The notes under the pieces were generated by a model. It was not told the DNA's origin. It did no database searches and was given only the letters and a program-made list of their open reading frames with translations. From a virus: a stretch of 39,802 bases of DNA. Shown here in pieces: positions 24,801 to 32,066 of this stretch. A program made the position numbers and the translations under genes. The stretch spans positions 1 through 39,802 of the IMG/VR virus record IMGVR_UViG_3300027736_000097; one strand, given 5' to 3'. How positions within the stretch are numbered: the stretch's first letter is position 1; every line of letters begins with the position of its first letter.

Positions 24801-26530
24801 TCAAATCCAAATTGTTTTGCAACAGTATTAAACAATTCTTGTTCAATTTTTTGAAAAGCGTTAGCACGTTCTGCAGCATTTGTAGCACCAACGTATTCAT
24901 TAAACAATTCAGACTTACGTTCTACCGTAAATGAAGCCTTCTTAAGGTCATCTTCAATTGTTTTCATTTGGGTTTGTAAAGATTTAATTTCTTCTGGCTG
25001 TAAAGTTTTTGTATTTAATGTGTTTTTAATTACATTAATTTGTTTTAGATATAATTGCTCTTGTTTTCCAGCAATACCACGAACACGATTGAGCATGTTA
25101 TCTACGGTTTGAACTGATTGGTTGTCAGTGAAATCAATCCAACCACGAGGACGCTTATAAAAGAAACCTGTCATAAATCTAACCGAGGCACCAGCAGCAC
25201 CATTACGTAAGTCAGTAAATTTTACACCACTGAATGTTAAACCTCGTGCATCAATAAGTCTTTGATTACCAGATATTGCTTGGCGTGCTTTTGATAATTG
25301 ATTAAATTGAGGTATTCTTGTAGGGTCTAAAATTGCTTCGGCATTTAATTTTTGACTTAGTTCACGAAGTTCATCTTCGTATAAGGCTACGTTTTCAACA
25401 GCCTTTTCTAAATCAGTCCCTTTATTTACCAAATCAAATGTAAGTTGACCAGTTTGTTTATCTAATCCTGCGCCTAAATATTTAGCACCAGTAACTTCGT
25501 CCTGTAGGTTACCAACTTTTACGGCAAGTGCACGATTACTTGCTAGCAATCTACTTGCTGCGCCAGCATCACCCATTGCCATTTTAATAATATCTGCTTT
25601 AGCAGTATGACGGATTGTAATATCTTCAATTTTGTTTGCATCAGCAATTAAATCTGCAAAAGATGCTGGATTTGAAGATTCTCTTATAGCCTTAACTCTA
25701 AACAAATCAGCGGCATCTAGGTCATCTGTCTTTACAATAAAATCATTAAAGGTTGCTTTTACTTTACTGGCTCTGAATCCAGTTTTTTCTCCAGCAAGAA
25801 TAGCATTTAATTCATTAACGCCTTTGACGGTATAGTTAATAGCCTTATACCCTTTAACTATTTTACCACCAATAATAGTAGGGTCAAGCATAAATCTAGA
25901 TATTACATCTGTACCAAAAGATGAGAAACGTCCAATATTTTGTTCACGAAAAGCCTCCTCGGCTTGTTTCTTATCAAATATATCAAAGTCATTAGCGGCA
26001 AATAATACATGGTCCTGTAAAAATTTATCAGCACCAGATAGTTTACCAAAACTTACAGTCTTTGCTATACCGCTAAATATATCTTCCGCTACATCTAATG
26101 GTCTGCCTACCAGAGTTCTTTGAATAGAACGACCAGCAGATATATCTCTAGATTTATTCCAGGCTTCTTTAACTTTGTCTGCTGAAAAATCATCTTGCCA
26201 GATAGGATTATTTTTCTCAGGTAGTGTTAAACCAAAAGATACTGCTTGAGTTGTAAAGTTATAGGCTTTTTCTATTCCTATGAATGCTCTCTGCCAAAAA
26301 CTTTTTTTGTCTTCTGCTATTGGTGTTTGAGATTTATTAAACTGAGAAGTAGCGTCTATTCTATTTGCGGCAGGGATATATCTTCCCATATCTAATGCTA
26401 AAGACTTGGAAGAATCAATATTCCAGCCAGCATAATAATTATTAAATGAACCCATAGTATCAAAAGCAGAGGGATTGTTATTTCTCTGTCTATTTTGATA
26501 GGCTTTTTTTGCGTCTTCTTTTTCGCTCAT
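21836..26530 (-). CDS. Giant virion protein (1564 aa), probable ejected internal protein
   Basis: By far the largest gene. It is mostly helical with several charged coiled-coil stretches. Around residue 1079 it has RYIFPFFGAFTDVAEKWSR, a pattern that recurs in very large internal or ejected proteins of podoviruses, near which membrane-active segments are found. No tape-measure features (long regular repeats, hydrophobic tips, frameshifted chaperone gene before it) are present, and it lies upstream of the capsid gene rather than in the tail block. I saw no RNA polymerase or transglycosylase active site. It probably travels in the head and forms or guards the DNA path into the cell. The start overlaps the previous stop as ATGA. 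Confidence 0.7.
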   Translation of the reverse strand: MSEKEDAKKAYQNRQRNNNPSAFDTMGSFNNYYAGWNIDSSKSLALDMGRYIPAANRIDATSQFNKSQTPIAEDKKSFWQRAFIGIEKAYNFTTQAVSFGLTLPEKNNPIWQDDFSADKVKEAWNKSRDISAGRSIQRTLVGRPLDVAEDIFSGIAKTVSFGKLSGADKFLQDHVLFAANDFDIFDKKQAEEAFREQNIGRFSSFGTDVISRFMLDPTIIGGKIVKGYKAINYTVKGVNELNAILAGEKTGFRASKVKATFNDFIVKTDDLDAADLFRVKAIRESSNPASFADLIADANKIEDITIRHTAKADIIKMAMGDAGAASRLLASNRALAVKVGNLQDEVTGAKYLGAGLDKQTGQLTFDLVNKGTDLEKAVENVALYEDELRELSQKLNAEAILDPTRIPQFNQLSKARQAISGNQRLIDARGLTFSGVKFTDLRNGAAGASVRFMTGFFYKRPRGWIDFTDNQSVQTVDNMLNRVRGIAGKQEQLYLKQINVIKNTLNTKTLQPEEIKSLQTQMKTIEDDLKKASFTVERKSELFNEYVGATNAAERANAFQKIEQELFNTVAKQFGFDESDVRAGWQLFSGGRAKAQNIIRERAYTGATKTLPDGRIVPVGSKVTPILGSEDLKYIIPLPLNETQLVKQLPVLDIDTMYSALNRLSRARRSDAVGVYYKARAGTTDVIDGLDSLIKFEVLARLGYPVRNVTEGLMRILTTAGPMAVLTGIRESSRNMIANRFTGASLDDIYRWSDDVKLETHRDELSAIRDIADDPELIKSQIKEIDAMLDGTLKVEDKFGLGLREVDGIKYEDALGSTPEQAEFIKNRFIRESARIVDAHFSNSKTKLTNAFETTGDFVVVKGDDPNWVQAYERVVNRQVRNSKITQILLQNKPREELIAEAEKFLLTTKEGRVIMRDLGMGRDALAIAEANMDNIDELFPSFAAGLKEIAKGRTITGDDIKKAFGTDTLNYPAVNAAQVGAANGTAAAVKYFAGLRDKFYKNFGELPESNLVRHPMFVDLYRKRMDASIRNAIDTYPGDTIPPEYIRKLEYSARQWARAELRRSLYDTSERVDAAYTMRYIFPFFGAFTDVAEKWSRIVINDPSVVRKMEMIYNSPDRVGLTEERDGRTYINVPGEWVKRGSFGLVDRPLSIPKTSLDLLFQGNAWWNPGSGWFVQIAASQLIKAIPDLERNSLIKTILPYGPTGTSPAEFTKDLFIQNQALRKAWARFDENDPTRRNLTVLIAMEENHKFDNGLRTSQPSAKEIDNKVKRILALEVAARAVLPFATNLRSPYQFYIDEFQRLREEDPQNASEKFYDAYGEEYFLFSTSLSKNNTGIAATIDAEKRSRELSDLIAKNPEYGWFVVGDVNAGEFSPSVYQSQRNTPVAPGSTEKFRESQDPYKAVAATQAEKGWIVYNQGIEIIESERIARGLPNLNGVAAEDLKERKQRFISELEAENPEWAKVRGKLDTNKVVNFLKFSKELTSDPRTKDRNDIKAIADYLDGREYVREILASRSSKSIDAVGNADLKEMWDTFTSQLLDEYISFSRVYTRVLEKDDLTKGL

Positions 26531-26988
26531 AGAAGGTTAGCCCTTAGAATTCTCACATAATTACGGAATGCTTGTGAAGAATTTGGGCTTTGTGCTGCTA
26601 CCTCCAAGGCGGGCAAGTAAGATAATAGTCTTTGTTTTTCAACATCATTGTCTTGCTCTTTTGGTAACATCAATGCTTCCATGCCAGCACCAGCACCCAT
26701 CATCGCTCCATCAGTAACTGGGACATCTGGCATTGTTGATTGCTCAGTTAAGGGTGTTGCTTGAGGAAGAGAATCTATAGGATTCATTAGTGGTGCAGTA
26801 AAGTTTCCAGCCATAGGTACAGCACGTTGTTGTTCTAATGTTTCTTTACCTTGTCCATAAGGTAAGCCTGAATAATATTTTGCTGCTTGTGTTCCAGATT
26901 GTCCTTTACCACCAGTTCCAGAAACATTCATTGGGCTATATTGTGGTCCGCCATTAGCGCCACCACTTCTTCCCTTAACTCCAGCCAT
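26527..26988 (-). CDS. Gly/Pro-rich virion-module protein
   Basis: A 153-aa protein. The first 100 residues are low-complexity (Gly, Gln, Pro, Met) and probably disordered; the last 40 form a helical unit (KQRLLSYLPALEVAAQSPNSSQAFRNYVRILRANLL). The end overlaps the 1564-aa gene as ATGA. The disordered part followed by a helical tip resembles head-assembly linkers. Function unknown. Confidence 0.6.
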   Translation of the reverse strand: MAGVKGRSGGANGGPQYSPMNVSGTGGKGQSGTQAAKYYSGLPYGQGKETLEQQRAVPMAGNFTAPLMNPIDSLPQATPLTEQSTMPDVPVTDGAMMGAGAGMEALMLPKEQDNDVEKQRLLSYLPALEVAAQSPNSSQAFRNYVRILRANLL

Positions 26989-26996
26989 TGTTCCTC

Positions 26997-27566
26997 CTAC
27001 TTAGTAAATTGTGTTTTTGTGTGAACTGGTCCACCGCACCAAATATTATATTGAATTGCTACATGCACTGCTTTCTTAGCAGCACCTGATGCTTTAGCGT
27101 GTGTCTTTGTTTCTACTTCCATCATTGCTAGAGCGCCAAGGGCTAATCCTCCGCCTGCGCCTATTCCGTATAAACCTCTATCATCTCGCATATATCCATA
27201 GTCATCACTAACTTGATATAAATTTCCATTAAAACAAATTAATGCATCCCATCCAGCATCATCATCATTTTTATTCTTAGGTGCTGGGTCGTAACCTGCT
27301 TCAGTTAGAGTTTGTTTTATAGATGGTAATACTCTAATCATCATAAATCTATCTGGGTCTTGCGTCTTAATTACTTTAGGTGGTTGCCATAAGTTATTAA
27401 GTATATCTCCTGCTATAGCATCACCTGATACTGCAACTAGATACTCACCAACTTTAACTATCTTTTCGCAACCTTTGGCTACATATGGTTTATCTGTATA
27501 TGTAGTCATTGAGTCTGATGCTAAGACAGCCCAACCTTTTCCCTGTATACCAACAATTGCAGTCAT
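26997..27566 (-). CDS. Proteasome-beta/HslV-like Ntn hydrolase (putative head-maturation protease)
   Basis: A 189-aa protein with the N-terminal nucleophile layout of HslV and proteasome beta subunits. After Met removal it starts TAIVGI; counting from that Thr as 1, VLASD places Asp at 17 exactly as in HslV and the proteasome, and EKIVKV gives Lys at about 34 (33 in the family). LVAVSGDAIAGD and YGIGAGGGLALGALAMM match the later GG and GSGG segments. There is no propeptide, as in HslV. It sits between portal and scaffold/capsid genes, the place where other phages keep their prohead protease, and no such protease of another fold is present. It may therefore trim scaffold and head proteins. A role in degrading host proteins is the alternative. 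Confidence 0.8.
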   Translation of the reverse strand: MTAIVGIQGKGWAVLASDSMTTYTDKPYVAKGCEKIVKVGEYLVAVSGDAIAGDILNNLWQPPKVIKTQDPDRFMMIRVLPSIKQTLTEAGYDPAPKNKNDDDAGWDALICFNGNLYQVSDDYGYMRDDRGLYGIGAGGGLALGALAMMEVETKTHAKASGAAKKAVHVAIQYNIWCGGPVHTKTQFTK

Positions 27567-27580
27567 AGTCCCCTACTTAG

Positions 27581-29353
27581 TTAACGTCGTCTAATAGTTC
27601 TTACGCTTGCGTTTGCTCCACCTGCAGATGTTAAACTAGATAATAAACTTTGTACGTCAGGTACTTGTTGAGGTTGCTCATCAATTGGAGATGGACCTCC
27701 TACTGGAGCAGCAACGGGAGCAGGGGACATTTGCTCAACCTGAGATGGTGCGCCAGCAGGAGGAACTTGTTGCGGTTCAGGCGCAAAGGTAGCCTCAATA
27801 GCATCTTCTAACGCTTGTCCCTTTTGGCGAGCCTTTATAACTGCCGCAATTTTTCTTACGACATCAGATGCATCTTGTCCTTGTGTAGCCATCTGTGGTA
27901 TTGCTTGTGTATATGCAGTTAGAGAACCAAGTAAAGCGGTTCTCATATCTTCAATCTCAATTTTTTCTAACTCTTGAGTTACATTAACTGTAAATGGTAA
28001 CTCACGCATAGCCATATCTTTAGATATTAATTTGCCACCAAGAGCCTGTAACATAAAGATAAGACCTTGTGCTGGATTAAGACCAGCAAGCATACCGTAA
28101 CGAACATCGGCAGAATAGTCACCCTTAATATCTTTGGTTGGTTTGTAAGTAATTTCATATGGAGAACCAGAGTCTACGCCACGAATTGTTTTTTCCTCAG
28201 GGTAGATAACTTCATCAACCTCAAAGCAAATGCTAATTACATCACGAAGTGCTGCAGCAAAGATTGCTTGTGCTGATTTAACCTGTGTATCAAATGCTCC
28301 CATAAGAGCCTGTACACCTTGACCAGTAACAATAGAGGCATCAATGTTTCCAGTTCTTGATTCTGGATAACGAGTTCCTACTCTTAACTCTTGGTTAAGA
28401 ACGTTCTGTTCTGTAAATGCACCCTGTGGTAGGGTAAGTTCTACTCGACGAACACCTGCTGGGTTGGCTGTACGGATAACCGCATCGCCACCAAGTTGTA
28501 GTTCCTGCACATCTTGTGGAAGTACAATGGGGGCTTGTACAGATTTTTCTGCAGCCTCCATAGCAAGTAAAGCAAAACGATTACGAAGTAATTGAATTCC
28601 TAATACATCATCAAACTGTCCACGCAACTCTCCATCAATAGATGGTTTGCGTGCAACAACTACCATTAATTTACCTAATGGATTATTGGCTTGCGATAAA
28701 ACTAAATTTTGTTTTGATGGTATATAAATAACTGATTGGTCTTTATCGTAGTAACGAAGCATTTCTATTTGAGCATTTAAATCTTGTTCATAACCTCGTC
28801 CACCTAATAGTTCTCTTTCAAACTCTGGGAACTGACTTACTAACTCACCTAATGTAAGTGTGTATCTTTTAGCAAAAGCAACACAACGACCATAGCGGTC
28901 AAACTCTGGATAAGAACCAATTGGGTTTTCTAAACGAATACGAGGTAACTTTGCATCTTCATCTAATTCAATTATAAATGGAACGAAACCGTAAGTTAGA
29001 TACCAGTCTGCTCCTGAGTACATCTGTACCGCAAGGTCAGAGTTCGAGAAATAATTACTAGCAATACGAGTACGCTTATCGGCAAAAGTACGAGCACGGT
29101 CAGAGACCTGATTAGCGGCCGAGCAGTTAACCGCAGGAAGAGGCGCCATAACTTCTGAAAGGTCGCGGGCAACGATATCAATAAAATTTGCCACGACATT
29201 AGCGTCTACTCCTTCTGGGAAAAAGTTAGGATATACATCGGCAATCTTACCTCTACGAACAGCAAGTACATCAAGGTTGCGACCATCGCGTTCTGTATTG
29301 CGATATCGCAGGGATTGTACTCGTGCTGCTATTTGTTCAATTGTTAAAGCCAT
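27581..29353 (-). CDS. Portal protein
   Basis: A 590-aa protein directly downstream of the terminase, with the length and pattern of phage portals: an N-terminal wing region, aromatic and polar DWYLTYGFVPFIIELDED, the long stem and crown helices (LRNRFALLAMEAAEKSVQAPIVL; SKDMAMRELPF), and a Pro/Gln-rich C-terminal tail. Twelve copies form the DNA gate at the vertex where the terminase docks. Identification rests on position, size and general pattern; no single diagnostic motif exists for this family. It resembles SPP1-gp6-like portals. Confidence 0.8.
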   Translation of the reverse strand: MALTIEQIAARVQSLRYRNTERDGRNLDVLAVRRGKIADVYPNFFPEGVDANVVANFIDIVARDLSEVMAPLPAVNCSAANQVSDRARTFADKRTRIASNYFSNSDLAVQMYSGADWYLTYGFVPFIIELDEDAKLPRIRLENPIGSYPEFDRYGRCVAFAKRYTLTLGELVSQFPEFERELLGGRGYEQDLNAQIEMLRYYDKDQSVIYIPSKQNLVLSQANNPLGKLMVVVARKPSIDGELRGQFDDVLGIQLLRNRFALLAMEAAEKSVQAPIVLPQDVQELQLGGDAVIRTANPAGVRRVELTLPQGAFTEQNVLNQELRVGTRYPESRTGNIDASIVTGQGVQALMGAFDTQVKSAQAIFAAALRDVISICFEVDEVIYPEEKTIRGVDSGSPYEITYKPTKDIKGDYSADVRYGMLAGLNPAQGLIFMLQALGGKLISKDMAMRELPFTVNVTQELEKIEIEDMRTALLGSLTAYTQAIPQMATQGQDASDVVRKIAAVIKARQKGQALEDAIEATFAPEPQQVPPAGAPSQVEQMSPAPVAAPVGGPSPIDEQPQQVPDVQSLLSSLTSAGGANASVRTIRRR

Positions 29354-29361
29354 CTTATCCT

Positions 29362-31230
29362 TTAGTTATAAGTATCAGCCCATTGCTCTGCAAAGGCTTC
29401 GTCTAAATTGATTCCGTATCTTTTTTCTTTTTGTGCTCTAGTAGCCCAACGATTACTAGCAAACTTATTAGCATAAGATGACTTCTGCATAAGTTCACGG
29501 ACTTTGATAACAGCAAACCATAAAGCCATTACACAGTCAGTAGGGTTTTTGGTATCAGGTTTCCAGGTTATTAATTGCTGTACTAAGGACTTCAAGCCCT
29601 CAGAGCCTTCATTAGAAGGAAGTTCAATTAGATTATTGTCCTGGAAACGAGAATCTCTTACCGTCCCAAACAATGTAGCCATAGATGCTACACCAAAGCC
29701 TGTATCCCATTTGTTCTTACCCGTGAAGTGAGAGTTGAGGATACAGCCATATTGTGCTAACCAGTTACGTAAGTCATCGTCTAAGGCGTAAGCCTTCTGG
29801 TGAGCGTTAATTTCAATTCTTATCTCTTGGGGTTTGTATTTGATAACCCATTCTTCAATAAGGTCCCTAATTCTTTGTGGGGTAGTATCCGTCATATTGA
29901 CACAGTCTAATACATAGACTCTACCATCAGAACGGTTGTAAGTTATTACTACTGCTCCTGTGGCTCCTGCCATTGCGGGGTCGAGGCCGATAACTGTGTA
30001 AGCGCTATCAACATGCTTTGGATGGCCAGGGACTCCAGCCTTGAGTGGTCCACGCTTTCGCATACCATTGACGCATCCTGCGACTGTGGTAGGTGAGAAG
30101 ATTGAATCTTCCATGACGTCTTCTTGTTGGTAGACAAGCGCCCACACCGACGGAGCAACCTCAGACCTTCTAGTAAAGAGCGAGGGTCCATCCCATTTTG
30201 TATATAATCCATTTTCGTCCACCTCATCTTGCTCACCTTCAGGTCTATCTGTTCTAGGCCAAAGGGTTTTCCACTTCTTAGGGTCTTCATCAAACTCTAG
30301 TACTGCTGGTTGACTGAAGTAAGTGAATGGAGATTTACCACCAGTCCATTGACTAGGGTCTCTCATCATCTTGTAAAGGTCTATAGGCGCGACACGGGTT
30401 CCTACAATAAGTAATTTTCCGTGCCGCCCTAGGCGGGTGATAACTTCTTTTTGAAGCCATTCAATTTGCTTCTCCCACTCATGGGCATTTGCGTTCATCA
30501 CCACATCGTCAAGGATAATCAGGTCAGCGCGAGCACCGTAAATCTGAGAACCAAATCCTAATGCTTGAACAGTAGGGTCCTTCTCACCAGAGTCGCGACC
30601 AGTACCTAGGTAAATCATATCGGCAGACCAAGTGTTAGAGTCTGCTTTGTATCCACCTTGAGGTCCAAAGGAGACCTGTAGTTTAGTCCAGTTAGGATGG
30701 CTAAGGCGGGTCTTGATGGCTGAAAGAAACTTTCGTGCCATACCCTGGGTTTTAGAAACTATAATAATTCTAACGTTAGGGTCTATCGCTAGGCGGTAGG
30801 TAACGTAGTTGATTGTGATAACAGTTGACTTAGCGTGTTCAGGTGGTACGTTAATTAAGATACGGTTAGTAGCAGCCTGCTCGTAAGTCATAGATGGGTG
30901 TAAAGACCTAGGTGGCTTACCCTCGATTAAATCTATCCAGTCAAGGTGATGATTAAAAAGTTTTGTATCTAGGAACTCTTCACAAAAATTCTCAAAGGAG
31001 ATATCCTTTAGGGTAGCCATGTCAGACTTGACACCTTTACCAGCAAGCCTTGCTTTATCAGCCTCAGTCTTAAAGTCAGGGTCCTGCATGGACCACTGAC
31101 GGAAGGTAACTTCATTCCTACCTACGGCTAGCATAGCATCAGTGATGGTACTGCCTTGAGATAAGATTTCCAAAACTTGTTTTTGTGCTACATCTTTGGG
31201 TATCGATTGTACCCCTGGCTTGCGTCCCAT
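29362..31230 (-). CDS. Terminase large subunit with fused N-terminal HTH
   Basis: A 622-aa protein. The ATPase has a variant Walker A, NVPPEHAKST (128-136), and Walker B ADLIILDD (235-242). The RNase H-like nuclease begins at VIGLDPAMAG (D417) and has a late Asp in NPTDCVMALWF. The extra N-terminal 65 residues (QVLEILSQGSTITDAMLAVGRNEVTFRQW) are a helix-turn-helix of the small-terminase type. No separate small-terminase gene was found upstream, so site recognition may be built into this protein. It pumps DNA into the prohead and cuts it. A TAGGGGTG ribosome site precedes the ATG. Confidence 0.9.
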   Translation of the reverse strand: MGRKPGVQSIPKDVAQKQVLEILSQGSTITDAMLAVGRNEVTFRQWSMQDPDFKTEADKARLAGKGVKSDMATLKDISFENFCEEFLDTKLFNHHLDWIDLIEGKPPRSLHPSMTYEQAATNRILINVPPEHAKSTVITINYVTYRLAIDPNVRIIIVSKTQGMARKFLSAIKTRLSHPNWTKLQVSFGPQGGYKADSNTWSADMIYLGTGRDSGEKDPTVQALGFGSQIYGARADLIILDDVVMNANAHEWEKQIEWLQKEVITRLGRHGKLLIVGTRVAPIDLYKMMRDPSQWTGGKSPFTYFSQPAVLEFDEDPKKWKTLWPRTDRPEGEQDEVDENGLYTKWDGPSLFTRRSEVAPSVWALVYQQEDVMEDSIFSPTTVAGCVNGMRKRGPLKAGVPGHPKHVDSAYTVIGLDPAMAGATGAVVITYNRSDGRVYVLDCVNMTDTTPQRIRDLIEEWVIKYKPQEIRIEINAHQKAYALDDDLRNWLAQYGCILNSHFTGKNKWDTGFGVASMATLFGTVRDSRFQDNNLIELPSNEGSEGLKSLVQQLITWKPDTKNPTDCVMALWFAVIKVRELMQKSSYANKFASNRWATRAQKEKRYGINLDEAFAEQWADTYN

Positions 31231-31240
31231 AGCACCCCTA

Positions 31241-31271
31241 TAAACGGTTATTAAACGGTAAGGTTAAACGG
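31241..31271. repeat. Three TAAACGG direct repeats before the terminase gene
   Basis: TAAACGG occurs at 31241-31247, 31252-31258 and 31265-31271 (starts 11 and 13 bp apart), just upstream of the terminase ATG. Such short iterons can be an operator or a packaging (pac) recognition site; the terminase HTH is an obvious candidate binder. Confidence 0.6.
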
Positions 31272-31284
31272 ACAGAACTTACCC

Positions 31285-31290
31285 ATTATA
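31285..31290 (-). promoter_or_regulatory. Late-operon -10 candidate
   Basis: TATAAT on the minus strand in an AT-rich zone, about 55 nt before the terminase ATG. The -35 area (ATAACA at 17 nt spacing) is poor, so a phage factor such as the sigma-like protein or WhiB may be needed. Modest evidence. Confidence 0.4.
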
Positions 31291-31318
31291 TATATTATTA
31301 TAATAATTGTTATATTAT

Positions 31319-31350
31319 GAGTTGGCGGAATTAAAGGGAGCCAACTCCCT
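31319..31350. repeat. Overlapping inverted repeats (alternative hairpins)
   Basis: GAGTTGGC (31319-31326) pairs with GCCAACTC (31340-31347). AGGGAG (31335-31340) pairs with CTCCCT (31345-31350) with only 4 nt between. The second uses part of the first, so the two hairpins exclude each other, a layout seen in attenuators. On the minus strand the smaller hairpin is followed by TTTAATT. Confidence 0.5.
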
Positions 31351-31378
31351 ATATATGTATTTACTATTACATATATAG
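31349..31378. repeat. Perfect 11-bp-arm palindrome in AT-rich DNA
   Basis: CTATATATGTA (31349-31359) and TACATATATAG (31368-31378) are perfectly complementary with an 8-nt loop. It lies 6 bp from a DnaA-like box. It could be an operator or part of an origin unwinding element. Confidence 0.6.
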
Positions 31379-31384
31379 ATAACC

Positions 31385-31393
31385 TGTGAATAA
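31385..31393 (-). promoter_or_regulatory. DnaA-box-like site (TTATTCACA)
   Basis: TTATTCACA on the minus strand fits the relaxed DnaA box TTATNCACA. It is next to AT-rich palindromic DNA, the usual setting for a host-dependent phage origin. A single box gives only weak support. Confidence 0.45.
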
Positions 31394-31547
31394 CTGAAAA
31401 GCGAACAACTTAGGGTGATATATTTTTTATAATGTCCGATTTATACTAGTTTGTATATATATTACTGGGCTAATATAACAGAAAATTATTACCTAATACT
31501 ATGTATGCCCCCCGCAAGCGAATTAACACACCCCACCCCAAATGTAG

Positions 31548-31561
31548 ATTTGTCGACAAAT
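31548..31561. promoter_or_regulatory. 14-bp perfect palindrome (operator candidate)
   Basis: ATTTGTCGACAAAT is fully self-complementary, as expected for the operator of a symmetric repressor dimer. No repressor gene was identified in the genome, so the binder could be host-encoded. No promoter hexamers are obvious within it. Confidence 0.4.
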
Positions 31562-31750
31562 AGACTTATAGACCTATAATCCTACCTATACTATATGTCC
31601 GATTAGTCCTTATTGTGGTATGTGTTGTGTTTTATACCCTTATGAGTTAAATGTGCGGTTGCTGACTATCTGCCCTAATAAATACCAATAATCCTATTTG
31701 CCCCTATTGTCCTATTCCCCTCTCACCCTATACATTACTCACCAGTAATA

Positions 31751-31779
31751 GAACAAGTGTTCGTGTGATGTAGTTCACA
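31751..31779. promoter_or_regulatory. CRP/GlxR-like site with adjacent palindrome
   Basis: TGTGA-N6-TCACA lies at 31764-31779, the full CRP-family consensus (GlxR in actinobacteria). GAACA-AG-TGTTC (31751-31762) is directly upstream. The CRP-like centre is about 64 bp before the predicted start of the first early promoter, within range for activation. Confidence 0.55.
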
Positions 31780-31788
31780 TAATATAGT

Positions 31789-31829
31789 CGGCGTGTCGTA
31801 TTGACTTTATTCTTATGAGGGTGTAAAGT
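31789..31829 (+). promoter_or_regulatory. Early promoter P1 with upstream CGGCGTGTCG box
   Basis: -35 TTGACT (31801-31806), spacer of exactly 17, -10 TAAAGT (31824-31829). CGGCGTGTCG (31789-31798) lies 2 nt before the -35. The same box and spacing recur at P2, which supports both being real and co-regulated. Confidence 0.65.
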
Positions 31830-31896
31830 TATCTTTATCAGGTTAGTAATATCCTGATACAACTAAATAAAGAACTTAAAATATATTTATCACTTA

Positions 31897-31937
31897 CGGC
31901 GTGTCGGTTTGATATTACGGCGGTGATGGTGTAGAGT
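31897..31937 (+). promoter_or_regulatory. Early promoter P2 with upstream CGGCGTGTCG box
   Basis: -35 TTGATA (31909-31914), 17-nt spacer, -10 TAGAGT (31932-31937), with CGGCGTGTCG (31897-31906) again 2 nt upstream of the -35. It is 108 bp after P1 and would drive the rightward early operon from 32067 on. Confidence 0.65.
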
Positions 31938-32066
31938 AAGTTCTTACAAGGTTAGACTACTAGTAAGTAGCCTAGTGAGATACGCCCCTAGTAATCGGCG
32001 GTTGCGCTGATGGGATACTAACTAGACTACTCACTAGTAGCCTAACCCCTAGTGAAAGGTGAGATA

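Larger units (their letters stand above)
31231..32066. other. Gene-free control region between divergent operons
   Basis: About 836 bp without a supportable gene. From left to right it holds three TAAACGG repeats and the late promoter zone, overlapping inverted repeats, an 11-bp-arm palindrome, a DnaA-like box, a 14-bp palindrome, a GAACA palindrome next to a CRP-like site, and two tandem rightward promoters. Composition is very AT-rich around 31285-31500. Together this is the main regulatory region and the best place for a replication origin. Confidence 0.75.

Noticed and set aside
21836-26530. The giant gene as an N4-like virion RNA polymerase.
   Set aside because: No polymerase motifs were found by eye and it is less than half the length of that protein.
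31501-31563. A 20-aa frame inside the control region.
   Set aside because: Too short, no ribosome site, and overlaps a palindrome.
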